Assembly: GCA_038238555.1 (NCBI GenBank)
Contig: JBBRXP010000005.1
Span: forward strand, 1-64,000
Direction: 5' to 3'
DNA: 64,000 nucleotides
DNA from: JANNXQ01 sp038238555
GTDB taxonomy: Bacteria; Verrucomicrobiota; Verrucomicrobiia; Chthoniobacterales; Chthoniobacteraceae
The stretch's first letter is position 1. Each line of letters begins with the position of its first letter. The position numbers and the translations under genes were made by a program. Shown piece after piece: positions 50,001 through 58,250 of the stretch. The notes below the pieces were generated by a model that was not told where the DNA came from, made no database searches, and saw nothing but the letters and a program-made list of their open reading frames with translations.

Positions 50001-53000
50001 GCCGGCGTAGTAGAGCGCCCACAGCGCTTCGCTCGGGGCGACCGCCGAGCCGCTCCAGCGCTCGATCCACGCGTCGAGCGTGCCCCTTGCCTGCTGAAGC
50101 TGCGCGAGCTTGCGGATGGCGTTGAAGCGAAGATCGCGGTCACCTTTTCCTGCGGCCTTCTCCTCGGTTGGAAAACTCTGGAACGCGCTCATGGCCACGG
50201 AGGTCGCGCGCCCATTGCGCTGCCGCACGATCGATCGGTATGCGAGCTGGAGCTGGCTCGCGTCCTCCGCTTTCAACTCGGGAATGCGCAGTGGCTCACC
50301 CGACTTTTCCACGGGCGCGAGCCGCAGGATTTCTTCGAGACACGCCTCGGCCTCGGCGCTCTCGCCTGCTTCGAGATCGAGGCCGGCGAGCGTGGCGAGC
50401 GCGGGCAAATTCGACGGCTCGAGAGCGCGCACGCGGCGCAACAGCTCGATGGCGCGCGGCGCGGCGCCCCACTGGATCTGAAACTCGACGGCGAGATGAA
50501 GCGCGCCGGCATCGCGCGGAAATTTGGCGGCGATGCGGCCCCAGGTCTTCGCGGCTTCCTCGAGATCGAAATTTTTCTCCTGCAACTGCGCCAGCTTTTC
50601 AAATCCCTCGGCGCGATCCTGCGGCGCGATTCGCAAGAGCCGGGCCTGGAGCTTTGCCGCGGCGTCGAGCTTGCCCAGCTCCTCGGCCTCGCGCACGAGC
50701 TCGGGCAGCGACTCGGCCTGATTCGGCGCGGCGTAGCTGGCGTCGGCCAGCACCTCAAAGGCGGCGGCTTTATTTCCCGCTGCTTTGAGGATGCGGCCCA
50801 GCGCCATCTCGGTGAAGTAATCGTCGGCGCGCTGCTTGCGCCGTTTTTCAAAAGCGACGCGCAACCAGTCGAGCATCTCGTGCCGGGTGCAGTAGGCGAG
50901 CAGGTCGGCGAACTGCGCGAACTGCTCGCGTTCGTCGGCCTCGGTCTCAATGGCCCGCAGCATGAGTTCGACGGCCTGCGGGTGCTGCTCGAGACGCTCG
51001 AGCACGCGGAGCACTTGCGTGAGCGCCTCCTTTTTTTTCGACACCGGACTGAGGGCATAGACTTGCCGCCAGGTATCGAGCGCGTCGGTCCAGCGCTCGG
51101 CGCGCTGTTGCGCGAGGGCGAGATCGGTGAGCGCCTCGACACTGCCGGCGCTGCTCTCCGCCAGCGCCGCAAAGACCTCGAGCGCCTGCGGGATGCGGCC
51201 CGCCTGGAGCTCGAGCTGGCCGGTGCGCCGCAGGTAAGCCACGCGGTTTGAGGGGTCGATCTCCATGAGCTTTGCCAACTGCGCGACCGCTCCCTGCGTG
51301 GCGCTTTCCGCGGTGTAAATTTTCACGAGAAATTCGTACGCGGCAACAGAGTTCGGATTGATCTCGACGGCGTGGAGCGCGGCTTCGATCGCGCCTTTCT
51401 GCTCGCGCGCCCACGAGCGCCAGCGCGCGAGCCGCAGCCACCCGGCTTCGGTGGGCGCCGCGGCGGCCTGCTCGCCGAGTGCGTCGAGACGCAGCAGCAG
51501 CGCGGCAGAGTTGGATTCCGGGTTCGTTTGCTTCTGCACGCTCTCAAACCATTTTTGGTCCGCCTCAATTTCCTCCGCAGGCGTCTTGCTCAGCGCGTAG
51601 GCCCGCTCAAAGGCGGCCTGCGCAGCCGCCATCTCGCCGCGCGCGGTTTGCAATTCACCGAGCAACATCTGGCACTCGCGCGCCTCGGGCTGGAGTTGCG
51701 CGGCCTTTTCGAGCGCGGCGACGGCGGCGGGAAGATGACTGTGCGCCTTGAGAATCTGCGCGATCTGGAGTTGCGCGGCGGCTTGCTCGGCGGCCGGCGC
51801 GAGCGGCCTCGCCAGCCGATCGAGCGCGCGCAACGCATCGGCCTCGCGCCGCTGGCTGAAGTAGAAATTTACCAGCGCGACGAGCGCTTCGCCCGAATCG
51901 CCCACGGCATCTTCGAGGAGATGATTTTCGACAAGATCGAGCAGCCGATTCTGCTCGTAGAATTCCAGCGCCCGCGCGCGCACCGTTTCATCGTTGGCCT
52001 TCACCCGCAGGAGTGCGGCGATGCGATCGCGCGCGGCGGCTGGAGCGTCGCGCTGCACGTCGATGCGCGCGCGCTCGAAGACGAGGTCGGTGTTGGCCGG
52101 CTGCTCGGTGAGCAATTGGTCGAACATCGCGGTGGCCGCGCCGAGCATATCATTCTGCGCGTGCAGGCGAGCGAGCTTGAGCCGGTAGTCGGCGTTGCGC
52201 GGGAGCAGGGACACGAGCTTGTCGAGCCACACGCGCTGCGCTTCGAGATCGCCGAGCCGCTCGTAGAGGTCGATGAGCTGAAGATACGCGCCGGCATCGC
52301 GCGGATTTTCCGCGGCGAATTGCTTCCACTTTTCCTCGAGCTCCGGCGTGCGGTGGTAGCGCTGGTGGAGCCGGATGATCTGCGATTGCAACTCGGCGCG
52401 CAGCCAGTTGCCGGGCGTGGTGAGCGCGAGCGCCTGCTCGAGCGCGCGCAGTGCGCCGTCCTGATTGCCAGCGCCCTGCTGCACGCGCGCGAGCTGTTGC
52501 AAGGCCGCCGCGCGCTCGGCCGGCGCGGCGTGCGCGACGATGTATTCGATGTGCGGCACCGCGCGCTCGGCGAGATGATTGCGCGCATAACTGTCCGCGA
52601 GGCGGCGGCGCAATTCGAGATCCTCGGGATGCAACGCCGCGGCGCGTTCCCAGGCATCGGCGGCCTTCAGCAGTTCGCTGGCGGCGAGCCACGCGGCGCC
52701 GAGTTGCAGGAGCGTCTCCGCCTGCCGCGGATCTTCAGCCGGAAGCAAGGCGAGCGCCTTTTCCAACGCCGCCGCGGCATAGCGCGGGTGGCCCGCTTCC
52801 GTGTGCAGCTTCGCGAGAGCAAAGAGCGGCAGCGGATTGCCCGCGTCCAATGCTGCCGCGCGCTCGAAGGCCGCGAGGGCCTCGTCACTTTTCCCCGCCT
52901 TGCGCAGCACCAGGCCGAACAGCATTTCGGAGGTGAATGTTCCGCCGGCATTGTATTCATCGAAGAGTTCCGCGGTCCGCCCACTCTCGAGATACGCCTG

Positions 53001-53144
53001 CCACAGCCGATCCAGGGCCGTGCCCTCGGCGGGATTTTTCTCGAGCATCTGCTTGTAACGCTCGATGACTTTATCAGCCGGCTGCTGCGCCATCGCGGTG
53101 AAAGCGAGGAGCAGCAAGCACATGAAAATTTTCCGACACGACAT
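47028..53144 (-). CDS. giant exported TPR protein
   Basis: 2038 residues from ATG 53144, where a signal peptide begins (SCRKIFMCLLLLAFTAMAQ). Nearly the entire mature protein is made of tetratricopeptide repeats: examples are GKSDEALAAFERAAALDAGN near the start, RGEMAAAQAAFERAYALSKT, ERWTDALDTWRQVYALSP, and a last group PDAAIAHLQLAQRACPALF. I estimate several dozen repeats and no enzymatic domain. Such superhelical proteins act as scaffolds; in Verrucomicrobia and Planctomycetes many are periplasmic with unknown partners. The frame is uninterrupted over 6.1 kb, so it is under selection. Confidence 0.88.
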   Translation of the reverse strand: MSCRKIFMCLLLLAFTAMAQQPADKVIERYKQMLEKNPAEGTALDRLWQAYLESGRTAELFDEYNAGGTFTSEMLFGLVLRKAGKSDEALAAFERAAALDAGNPLPLFALAKLHTEAGHPRYAAAALEKALALLPAEDPRQAETLLQLGAAWLAASELLKAADAWERAAALHPEDLELRRRLADSYARNHLAERAVPHIEYIVAHAAPAERAAALQQLARVQQGAGNQDGALRALEQALALTTPGNWLRAELQSQIIRLHQRYHRTPELEEKWKQFAAENPRDAGAYLQLIDLYERLGDLEAQRVWLDKLVSLLPRNADYRLKLARLHAQNDMLGAATAMFDQLLTEQPANTDLVFERARIDVQRDAPAAARDRIAALLRVKANDETVRARALEFYEQNRLLDLVENHLLEDAVGDSGEALVALVNFYFSQRREADALRALDRLARPLAPAAEQAAAQLQIAQILKAHSHLPAAVAALEKAAQLQPEARECQMLLGELQTARGEMAAAQAAFERAYALSKTPAEEIEADQKWFESVQKQTNPESNSAALLLRLDALGEQAAAAPTEAGWLRLARWRSWAREQKGAIEAALHAVEINPNSVAAYEFLVKIYTAESATQGAVAQLAKLMEIDPSNRVAYLRRTGQLELQAGRIPQALEVFAALAESSAGSVEALTDLALAQQRAERWTDALDTWRQVYALSPVSKKKEALTQVLRVLERLEQHPQAVELMLRAIETEADEREQFAQFADLLAYCTRHEMLDWLRVAFEKRRKQRADDYFTEMALGRILKAAGNKAAAFEVLADASYAAPNQAESLPELVREAEELGKLDAAAKLQARLLRIAPQDRAEGFEKLAQLQEKNFDLEEAAKTWGRIAAKFPRDAGALHLAVEFQIQWGAAPRAIELLRRVRALEPSNLPALATLAGLDLEAGESAEAEACLEEILRLAPVEKSGEPLRIPELKAEDASQLQLAYRSIVRQRNGRATSVAMSAFQSFPTEEKAAGKGDRDLRFNAIRKLAQLQQARGTLDAWIERWSGSAVAPSEALWALYYAGAGGAALDAIEAAMARDAANVQLKNAFLWLALQTRQFARLGAWMQNLGRTAAERDYLLVALSLYVQSHSGRIDPQAVAHLFPGGSTTRLWQAAQVFASRAHLREATQLGQRVFDSLSTQRAAYSSDLAGWYLQLGEIDKAIEILRSSIRTTGESFDAPVYAALRDYWLLLAPGERSGFAESYLASFEPAVHPLHRAIAGALLHGLSGEQAAARADLDRLASLGAMSPAPLDDTGSAAGRRWNFLLIAGAQLLAWKLEPLAIHLWERALADTALIELEGEMALETARDVRRRLHALRIAHAATAEEAGEWLDAYLRAAPKDGALQLAESLENAGAHARAVMVHRQLWEQEPENLQALRNLLAACTAAGDAETAEAALTRMVGEGLSHDNAAAHLDNVLRLADLLDHDGRPEHARALLRQGMESAARDSRLALRFAQISERLGKPDDAVAACERVLSLEPRNTAAQMGLSSALEARGDLPAALRALGKNTTTEAEPRVALLHVKAGNPEEALAALARIPPPQNVEPAIATATALVEKGERKLARAALQSVLARNTDVRMRFPLQSKVVEILDAADGEAAILRELHRLRQLASEQPDLMSSYFELAQKHAARLGVSAQFHRELTASWADGAGAAAAGRALLTARLHDEGAKEVLDRLLAREDASEAGLQQMAELLRAADRPDFAARVYRQLAQINPVNIQHVLDLAKCLQQAGRADDAHAALGPLEAPATLNDEIAGRLARAYAALGDGGRARIFFQQALRGDPLARFPVVWLDFARLQRAEKDFAGARRTLRTAFGNRANTELGEIVAWLAASGRLDHVDAEVQDFAFTPARLTQLRRALFTHYEKAGDAARALALVEEHPETAAPGLAARLRALAKSAGDFEPAAKVLEKLAALSPDPPDIFPELARLYGDWAEADLEARKPDAAIAHLQLAQRACPALFEVARRLATVQAERGDRAGAIETLQKFLGTAKDAGEATKARGLLTQLSANGGR

Positions 53145-53341
53145 GGGTGGCTCTATCGTACGCGAGCCAAGAGCCGCGGCAAGAGAGCAAGGCTGGCCGT
53201 CACGCCGCGCAATCGCCCTCAGCACGTCTTTCAACCTTTGACAGGACGAATGCTTCTGGCCACCGGGGCAGAGGTTCACATCCTCGCAGTCGTAGCCAAA
53301 CACCTGACCTCCCAATGGCTCGAACAGCACGGAATACCCCT

Positions 53342-53644
53342 ATGAAGCAAATCGCCCTCTCCGAAATCAAAGACAATCTGCCGCGCTTCCTGCGCGAGGC
53401 AGCATCCGAGCAAATTGTGATCACACGCCATGGTCGCCCGGCAGGGATCCTCGTTGGCTTTGCCAGCGAGGACGACTGGATCGATTACAGGCTGGAGCAC
53501 GATCCCCGGTTTCTCGACCGCATCGCAAAAGCGCGCGCGAGCATTCAGGCGGGCCGCGGTATCCGAATCGAGGATTTGGACGCTGCTCTCAAGCGAACCG
53601 AAGCGATTACGCCATCACGCAGGGGCCGCGCCGCGCGGCGATAG
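53342..53644 (+). CDS. Phd/YefM-type antitoxin, orphan
   Basis: 100 residues from ATG 53342. The N-terminus KQIALSEIKDNLPRFLREA and QIVITRHGRPAGILVGFAS is the DNA-binding core of Phd/YefM antitoxins; EDDWIDYRLEHDPRFLDRI continues the usual helix. No toxin gene follows (recN is convergent 25 bases away) and none precedes it on this strand. It may be a solitary regulator or a remnant of a lost pair. The longer frame upstream was rejected because it reads over the divergent TPR gene start. Confidence 0.85.
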   Translation: MKQIALSEIKDNLPRFLREAASEQIVITRHGRPAGILVGFASEDDWIDYRLEHDPRFLDRIAKARASIQAGRGIRIEDLDAALKRTEAITPSRRGRAARR

Positions 53645-53668
53645 ACTGCGTCTTTCCACAGACCGCTT

Positions 53669-55339
53669 TCACTTTCCACTTCTCAGCAGCGTCCGCGCGT
53701 GGGCCAGCGCGGACTCGCCTCTGCCGCCGAGCATCCGCGCGATTTCTTCGCTGCGCGACTTTCCTTCCACGGACATGATCTGCGAGAGGGTGCGGCCGGC
53801 GGTGAAGTCTTTGGTCACCACAAACTGCGCGTCGGCCGCGGCGGCGACCTGCGGGAGGTGCGTGATGGCCAGCACCTGCCGCTCACGGCCGAGTGCGCGC
53901 ATCTTGGCGCCGACGGCGTGGGCGATCTCGCCGCCGACATTTGCGTCGATCTCGTCGAAGACGAGCAGCGCGATGGTATCCTGGGCGGCGAGCGAGGATT
54001 TCACGGCGAGCATCACGCGCGAAATTTCTCCGCTCGATGCCACGGCCTTGAGCGCCTTGGCGGGCTCGCCGGGATTTGGCGCGAAAAGAAACTCGACGCT
54101 CTCGCAGCCATGCGCCTTCGGTTCAGCGTGGGGCTCGAGCGCGATCGCGAATTCGGATTTCTTGAAACCCAGATCGCGGAGATGCGAGGTCACACCGGCG
54201 GCGAGTTTCGGTGCGGCGGCTTTGCGCTTGCGCGTGAGTTGCGCGCCGGCGTCGGCGAGCGCGGCGCGGGCTGCCACGATTTCTTTTTCGAGCCGCGCGA
54301 GTTCTTCGCCGCGCGAATCGAGCTTGCGAAGGCGCTCGGCGGTTTCATCTCCGAAGGCGATGACGTCGGCGAGCGTGCGCCCGTATTTGCGCTTCAAGGT
54401 CTCGAAAAGTGAGACGCGCTCTTCCATGCGCGCGAGTTCTTCGGGTTCGAGATCGAGCTCTTCGGTGTAGCGCTGGAGGCCGGCGGCGAGGTCGTCGAGT
54501 TCCGCCAGCCCGCGGTGCAGCGTGTCGGCAAATCGCGCCGCGCCGAGATCGACGCGCTCGAGCTCGCGCAGCAGTTTGCCGGCTTCGTTGAGCCGGCCGA
54601 TCGCGGCGTCGTCGGCCTCGACGAGCCGGCCGAGGATGGCGCTGGAAAGCTCGAGCAGGCGGCGGCTATTCGAGGCGGCGGTGTAGCGCGCGAGCAACTC
54701 TTCCTCCTCGCCGGCTCGCAAGTTGGCGGCTTCGATTTCCTGCGACTGGTGGCGAAGCAGATCGAGCTCGCGCTCGAGCGCCGCTTCATTCGAGGAGAGC
54801 GCGGCATGCTCGGCTATGAGCGCGTGGAGGGCGCGAAAATGTTGCGCGCATTTTCCGCGCAGCGCCTCGGCTCCGGCAAAGCCGTCGAGGAGCGCGAGCT
54901 GCGTGTCAATGGCGAGCAGCGATTGGTGATCGTGCGGCCCGTGCAAATCCACGAGCCCATCGCCGAGCTGCTTGAGCACGGCGAGCGTGGTGGGGCTGCC
55001 GTTGATGAATTGCCGGTTGGCGCCCGCCATCGTGAACACGCGCTTGAGCAAGAGCTGCCCTTCTTCGCACGGCTCCACGCCTTGCTCCGCGAGCCGCCCA
55101 TCGAGCGCCGCGGCATCGCTCAAATGAAAGACTGCCTCGACCGTGCAGCTCTCCGCGCCGGTGCGGATGAGCGTCTTGTCCGCCCGCTCGCCGAGGATGA
55201 GCTGGAGCGCGCCGACGATGATCGATTTGCCCGACCCCGTCTCGCCCGTCACCGCCGTGAACCCCGGTGCGAGGGACCACTCGAGCTCTTCGACGAGCGC
55301 GAGGTTGCGGATGCGGAGCGAGGCGAGCGTGGCGGGCAT
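53669..55339 (-). CDS. recN: DNA repair protein RecN
   Basis: 556 residues from ATG 55339, the full family length. An SMC-like ATPase: N-terminal Walker A GETGSGKSIIVGALQLILG and RNLALVEELEW, long coiled-coil arms (residues about 150-370), and the C-terminal signature ASSGEISRVMLAVKS with Walker B LLVFDEIDANVGG. It acts at DNA double-strand breaks with RecA. The stop lies 25 bases from the convergent antitoxin gene. The ATG is preceded within a few bases by the HEPN gene stop, so it is probably cotranscribed with the MNT-HEPN pair upstream. Confidence 0.95.
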   Translation of the reverse strand: MPATLASLRIRNLALVEELEWSLAPGFTAVTGETGSGKSIIVGALQLILGERADKTLIRTGAESCTVEAVFHLSDAAALDGRLAEQGVEPCEEGQLLLKRVFTMAGANRQFINGSPTTLAVLKQLGDGLVDLHGPHDHQSLLAIDTQLALLDGFAGAEALRGKCAQHFRALHALIAEHAALSSNEAALERELDLLRHQSQEIEAANLRAGEEEELLARYTAASNSRRLLELSSAILGRLVEADDAAIGRLNEAGKLLRELERVDLGAARFADTLHRGLAELDDLAAGLQRYTEELDLEPEELARMEERVSLFETLKRKYGRTLADVIAFGDETAERLRKLDSRGEELARLEKEIVAARAALADAGAQLTRKRKAAAPKLAAGVTSHLRDLGFKKSEFAIALEPHAEPKAHGCESVEFLFAPNPGEPAKALKAVASSGEISRVMLAVKSSLAAQDTIALLVFDEIDANVGGEIAHAVGAKMRALGRERQVLAITHLPQVAAAADAQFVVTKDFTAGRTLSQIMSVEGKSRSEEIARMLGGRGESALAHARTLLRSGK

Positions 55340-55343
55340 GTCC

Positions 55344-55814
55344 TCAATCCGCGATCTTCTTCGCCGCTTGTTGCACGAAAGCCTCGATCCACTTTGGAAA
55401 ATCCCCGGCCACCTGCGCGGCGATCTCCGCCAGTTCTCCGAGCCGCTCGCCGCGCAGTTCGAAATCGTAGGCGTGCCGGAGGATGTGGCGGAAACTTTTC
55501 AACTCGCGCAAAGGCGGGCGCGCCGCGGTCGGGATGAAAGGCGGACGAATGTCGGGGAGGTGGAGTGTCATTCGCTCGAGCAATTTTTCGTGGTAATCGC
55601 CGCGCTTCTCGAAGTTGTTTTCGAAGGCTTCGCACACCCGTTCGAAAGCTTTCTCGAGGATGTTGTAGAGGCGGTGCAATTCGTAGCCGCACGCTTCGAG
55701 CGAGCCGGGATGCGCCTCCGCGAGGCGTTGCCGCGCGCGGCTGGCGGCTTGCGCAACCACCTCGGCGTCGCGCAGCAGGCCTTGGTGCAGGATTTGAAGC
55801 GCTACAGCGTCCAC
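55344..55814 (-). CDS. HEPN-domain toxin, HepT-like
   Basis: 156 residues from a GTG at 55814 that overlaps the MNT gene by 13 bases; the long upstream frame is a shadow. The protein is all-helical (RLYNILEKAFERVCEAF). It contains R-x4-H-x-Y at residues 109-116 (RHILRHAY), the HEPN ribonuclease motif whose tyrosine is AMPylated by the MntA antitoxin in characterised HepT systems. Length is slightly above the common 130-140. With the MNT gene immediately upstream this forms a two-gene toxin-antitoxin unit. Confidence 0.78.
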   Translation of the reverse strand: MDAVALQILHQGLLRDAEVVAQAASRARQRLAEAHPGSLEACGYELHRLYNILEKAFERVCEAFENNFEKRGDYHEKLLERMTLHLPDIRPPFIPTAARPPLRELKSFRHILRHAYDFELRGERLGELAEIAAQVAGDFPKWIEAFVQQAAKKIAD

Positions 55815-56131
55815 GGTTCGCCCTCGCGCAGGATCATCTCGCGCAGCCGCGTTTCGCCGAGCAGCACGAGATCCACGGGCCGCCCGATGCGTTCCGCCAG
55901 CAGGCTCATGAGCAGATAGATGCTCATGCCGCGCGGCTTCTCGGCCAGCGCGAGATCGATGTCCGACCACTCGCGAAAGCGTGCCGGCGCGGTGAGCGAG
56001 CCGTAGAGCCACACGCGGCTTCCCGCGGGCAGAAATTCCGCGAGCGCTGTGCGCAATCCGGCGCGCACTTCGAGCCGTTCGCGCTCGTCGCACTCGGCGC
56101 GGCGGCGTGCGGCATCTTGCAGGAGCTTCAT
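55802..56131 (-). CDS. MNT-type nucleotidyltransferase antitoxin, MntA-like
   Basis: 109 residues from ATG 56131. The nucleotidyltransferase active site is YGSLTAPARFREWSDIDLAL: a Gly-Ser pair at 44-45 and Asp57/Asp59. The spacing is GS-x11-DxD, one residue longer than the common GS-x10-DxD. MntA proteins transfer AMP groups to a tyrosine of the partner HEPN toxin, which silences it. The gene order antitoxin then toxin and the 13-base overlap fit translational coupling. Pairing with the downstream HEPN gene is inferred from order and motifs. Confidence 0.8.
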   Translation of the reverse strand: MKLLQDAARRRAECDERERLEVRAGLRTALAEFLPAGSRVWLYGSLTAPARFREWSDIDLALAEKPRGMSIYLLMSLLAERIGRPVDLVLLGETRLREMILREGEPWTL

Positions 56132-56211
56132 GCGGCGCAGGGTAAGGGCGGGCCTCGTGCATGGCAACCGCGCGCCTTGCCTGGCGCAGCGGCAGCGTGT
56201 AATTGCTCCCC

Positions 56212-56778
56212 ATGCTTGCCGTCCTCGAAGACCCCGCCATCCGCGCGCGGGCCCATGCTGTCAGCGTGCCGGAGTATCATCGGATGATCGCCGCCGGCTC
56301 GCTCCCGGAGAATCTCGAACTCATCCGCGGCACGCTGGTTGAAAAAATGGCCAAGTCGCCCGTCCATTCTTCCGTCGTCGAACTGCTCCGTGAGCATCTC
56401 GCGCTCTGTCTTCCGCCAGGCTGCTTCGTGCGACAGGAGCAGCCACTCACCCTCTGGGATTCCGAACCGGAGCCGGATGTGGCGGTGATCCTCGGGGTGC
56501 GGCGCGATTTCGTCAGCGCGCATCCGGCAACCGCCGGGATGCTTATCGAAGTGGCCGTCACCAGCGAGGCTGTGGACCGCGTGAAACTCCAGCTTTACGC
56601 CGAGGCCGGCGTGCGGGAATGCTGGCTGGTGCTGGCCGGGGAGCGGGTGATCGAGCGCCACACCGAACCGCAGGGCGCCGCCTACCAGCGCATTGAGCGC
56701 GTCACTTTCCCAAATGCGCTGGAGAGCATCGTCTTCCCGGGGCTGACGCTGCCGCCGGCTGGCTTGTTCCCCGGCTGA
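56212..56778 (+). CDS. Uma2-family (DUF820) restriction endonuclease-like protein
   Basis: 188 residues from ATG 56212. The opening VSVPEYHRMIAAGSLPENLE and the PD-(D/E)xK-like core (EPEPDVAVI, then LIEVAVTS) are those of Uma2/DUF820 proteins, which share the restriction-endonuclease fold and are abundant in cyanobacteria, Planctomycetes and some Verrucomicrobia. QLYAEAGVRECWLVL is the conserved helix that follows. The physiological target is not known. A possible relic of a second copy lies just downstream on the other strand. Confidence 0.85.
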   Translation: MLAVLEDPAIRARAHAVSVPEYHRMIAAGSLPENLELIRGTLVEKMAKSPVHSSVVELLREHLALCLPPGCFVRQEQPLTLWDSEPEPDVAVILGVRRDFVSAHPATAGMLIEVAVTSEAVDRVKLQLYAEAGVRECWLVLAGERVIERHTEPQGAAYQRIERVTFPNALESIVFPGLTLPPAGLFPG

Positions 56779-56779
56779 G

Positions 56780-56863
56780 GCGTCGCGACAAGATGCGAGC
56801 CTCCTCTTCGCCGAAGAGACCGGCCTCGGCGAGCTGGTGATATTCCCTCGACTGGAAATCCAT
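56780..56863 (-). pseudogene. possible Uma2-family N-terminal relic
   Basis: An ATG at 56863 on the minus strand encodes about 28 residues beginning DFQSREYHQLAEAGLFGEEE, which aligns with the EYHRM-AAG-L-E start of Uma2 proteins, including the neighbour at 56212. No downstream domain follows in frame. It looks like a truncated second copy. The short length makes this tentative. Confidence 0.35.
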
Positions 56864-56910
56864 AAGGAGGGAACCAGCACGTTCATGCGGCCGCCGCGAC
56901 CAACTTCCCG

Positions 56911-58242
56911 ATGCACACCGACACCATCGCCGCCATCTCCACGCCCTTCGGTGAAGGCGCCATCGCGCTCTTGCGGTTGAGCGGGCCGCGGGCGGTGGAG
57001 ATCGCCGGCTCGCTGTTTCGCTCGAAGGTGCGCGCATCGGAGTGGCCGGCGCGGGTGCAGCAGTTCGGCGCGATCTTCGATGACGGGAACAAGCTCGACG
57101 ACGTGTTGCTCACCGTTTTCCGCGCGCCGGCGAGTTACACTGGTGAGGAGGTGGTGGAGGTCGCGTGCCACGGTGGCGTGCTCGTGACGCGGCGCATCCT
57201 CGAGCTGCTGCTGCGCGGCGGCGCTCGCAGCGCGGAGCCCGGCGAGTTTACGCAACGCGCTTACCTCAACGGCAAGATGGATCTCACGCAGGCGGAGGCT
57301 GTGATGGACCTCATCACCGCGCAGACCGATCTCGCCCTGCGCGCCGCCAGCGAGCAGCTCGAAGGCCGGCTCGGCGAGCGCATCCGCGGGCTGCGCGAGG
57401 CGCTGCTCGAAGTGCTCGCGCACCTCGAAGCGTTCATCGACTTCCCCGACGAAGACATCGACCCCGACACGGGTGCGGCGCTGCAATCAAGGCTGGGAGC
57501 GGTACGCGCGGAGATCGAGTCGCTGGTCGCCACGGCAGGCCGCGGTAAAATCCTGCGCGAAGGCGTGCGCACTGTCATCTACGGCGCCCCGAATGTCGGC
57601 AAGTCTTCGCTGCTCAATGTGCTGCTCGGCTACGAGCGGGCGATCGTGAGCACGAGGGCCGGCACCACGCGCGACACGATCGAGGAGGTGATCGACTTGC
57701 GTGGCATCCCGCTCCGGCTCGTCGATACAGCCGGCGTGCGCGAAAGCGCAGATGAACTCGAGCAAGCTGGCATGGAGCGCACGCGCCGGCAGGTGGAGCG
57801 GGCCGATCTGGTGCTGGAGGTTGTGGATGCGAGCGTGGCGGCTCAGTGCTCAGTGCTCAGTGCTCAGGGTTCAGTGCTCGTCTTGAACAAGGCCGATCTC
57901 GGTGAACACGGGTCGTGGAGCGGTGTGGACGGCGCGCGTGTTTCCTGCCTGGCCAATACGGGCATCGCCGGATTGGAGGAGGCGATCGTTGCTCGCGTGA
58001 CCGGGGGTCACGCCGCGCATCGCGATTGGTCGCTGGCGATCAGTGCACGGCATCAGGCATGTCTCAGTTCGGCGCTGAAATTCACCGACGCCGCGCTGGA
58101 AACGATGCGCGGCGGGCTGCCGCCAGAGTTTGCGGCGGAGGAATTGCGCGCCGCGCTCGATGCAGTGGGCGATGTCGTGGGCCGCGCGGATGCGGAAGAT
58201 GTGCTCGGAAAAATCTTCAGCACCTTCTGCATCGGGAAGTGA
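56911..58242 (+). CDS. mnmE: tRNA modification GTPase MnmE with heptamer insertion
   Basis: 443 residues from ATG 56911, complete to the C-terminal FCIGK. It forms the 5-carboxymethylaminomethyl group of U34 in tRNAs together with MnmG. The N-terminal folate-binding domain (TIAAISTPFGEGAIALLRLS) and helical domain are intact. The G domain shows G1 GAPNVGKSSLLN, G2/G3 TTRDTIEEVIDL and DTAGVRE, and G4 NKADL. Residues 311-325 (AQCSVLSAQGSVLV) are encoded by five tandem GCTCAGT-type heptamers directly before G4. The frame is kept, so the gene should be functional. Confidence 0.94.
   Translation: MHTDTIAAISTPFGEGAIALLRLSGPRAVEIAGSLFRSKVRASEWPARVQQFGAIFDDGNKLDDVLLTVFRAPASYTGEEVVEVACHGGVLVTRRILELLLRGGARSAEPGEFTQRAYLNGKMDLTQAEAVMDLITAQTDLALRAASEQLEGRLGERIRGLREALLEVLAHLEAFIDFPDEDIDPDTGAALQSRLGAVRAEIESLVATAGRGKILREGVRTVIYGAPNVGKSSLLNVLLGYERAIVSTRAGTTRDTIEEVIDLRGIPLRLVDTAGVRESADELEQAGMERTRRQVERADLVLEVVDASVAAQCSVLSAQGSVLVLNKADLGEHGSWSGVDGARVSCLANTGIAGLEEAIVARVTGGHAAHRDWSLAISARHQACLSSALKFTDAALETMRGGLPPEFAAEELRAALDAVGDVVGRADAEDVLGKIFSTFCIGK
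57841..57875. repeat. GCTCAGT heptamer array inside mnmE
   Basis: Five consecutive heptamers: GCTCAGT, GCTCAGT, GCTCAGT, GCTCAGG, GTTCAGT. It lies in frame between G3 and G4 of the MnmE GTPase domain, a surface-loop position. Unlike most other arrays in the window it has no inverted arm nearby. Confidence 0.85.
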
Positions 58243-58250
58243 TCAGGGGA

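Noticed and set aside
49395..53345. Long plus-strand frames (over 600 residues) opposite the TPR gene
   Set aside because: They mirror the Ala/Leu/Glu-rich TPR coding strand; composition is Arg/Gly-rich, and no start or ribosome site supports them.
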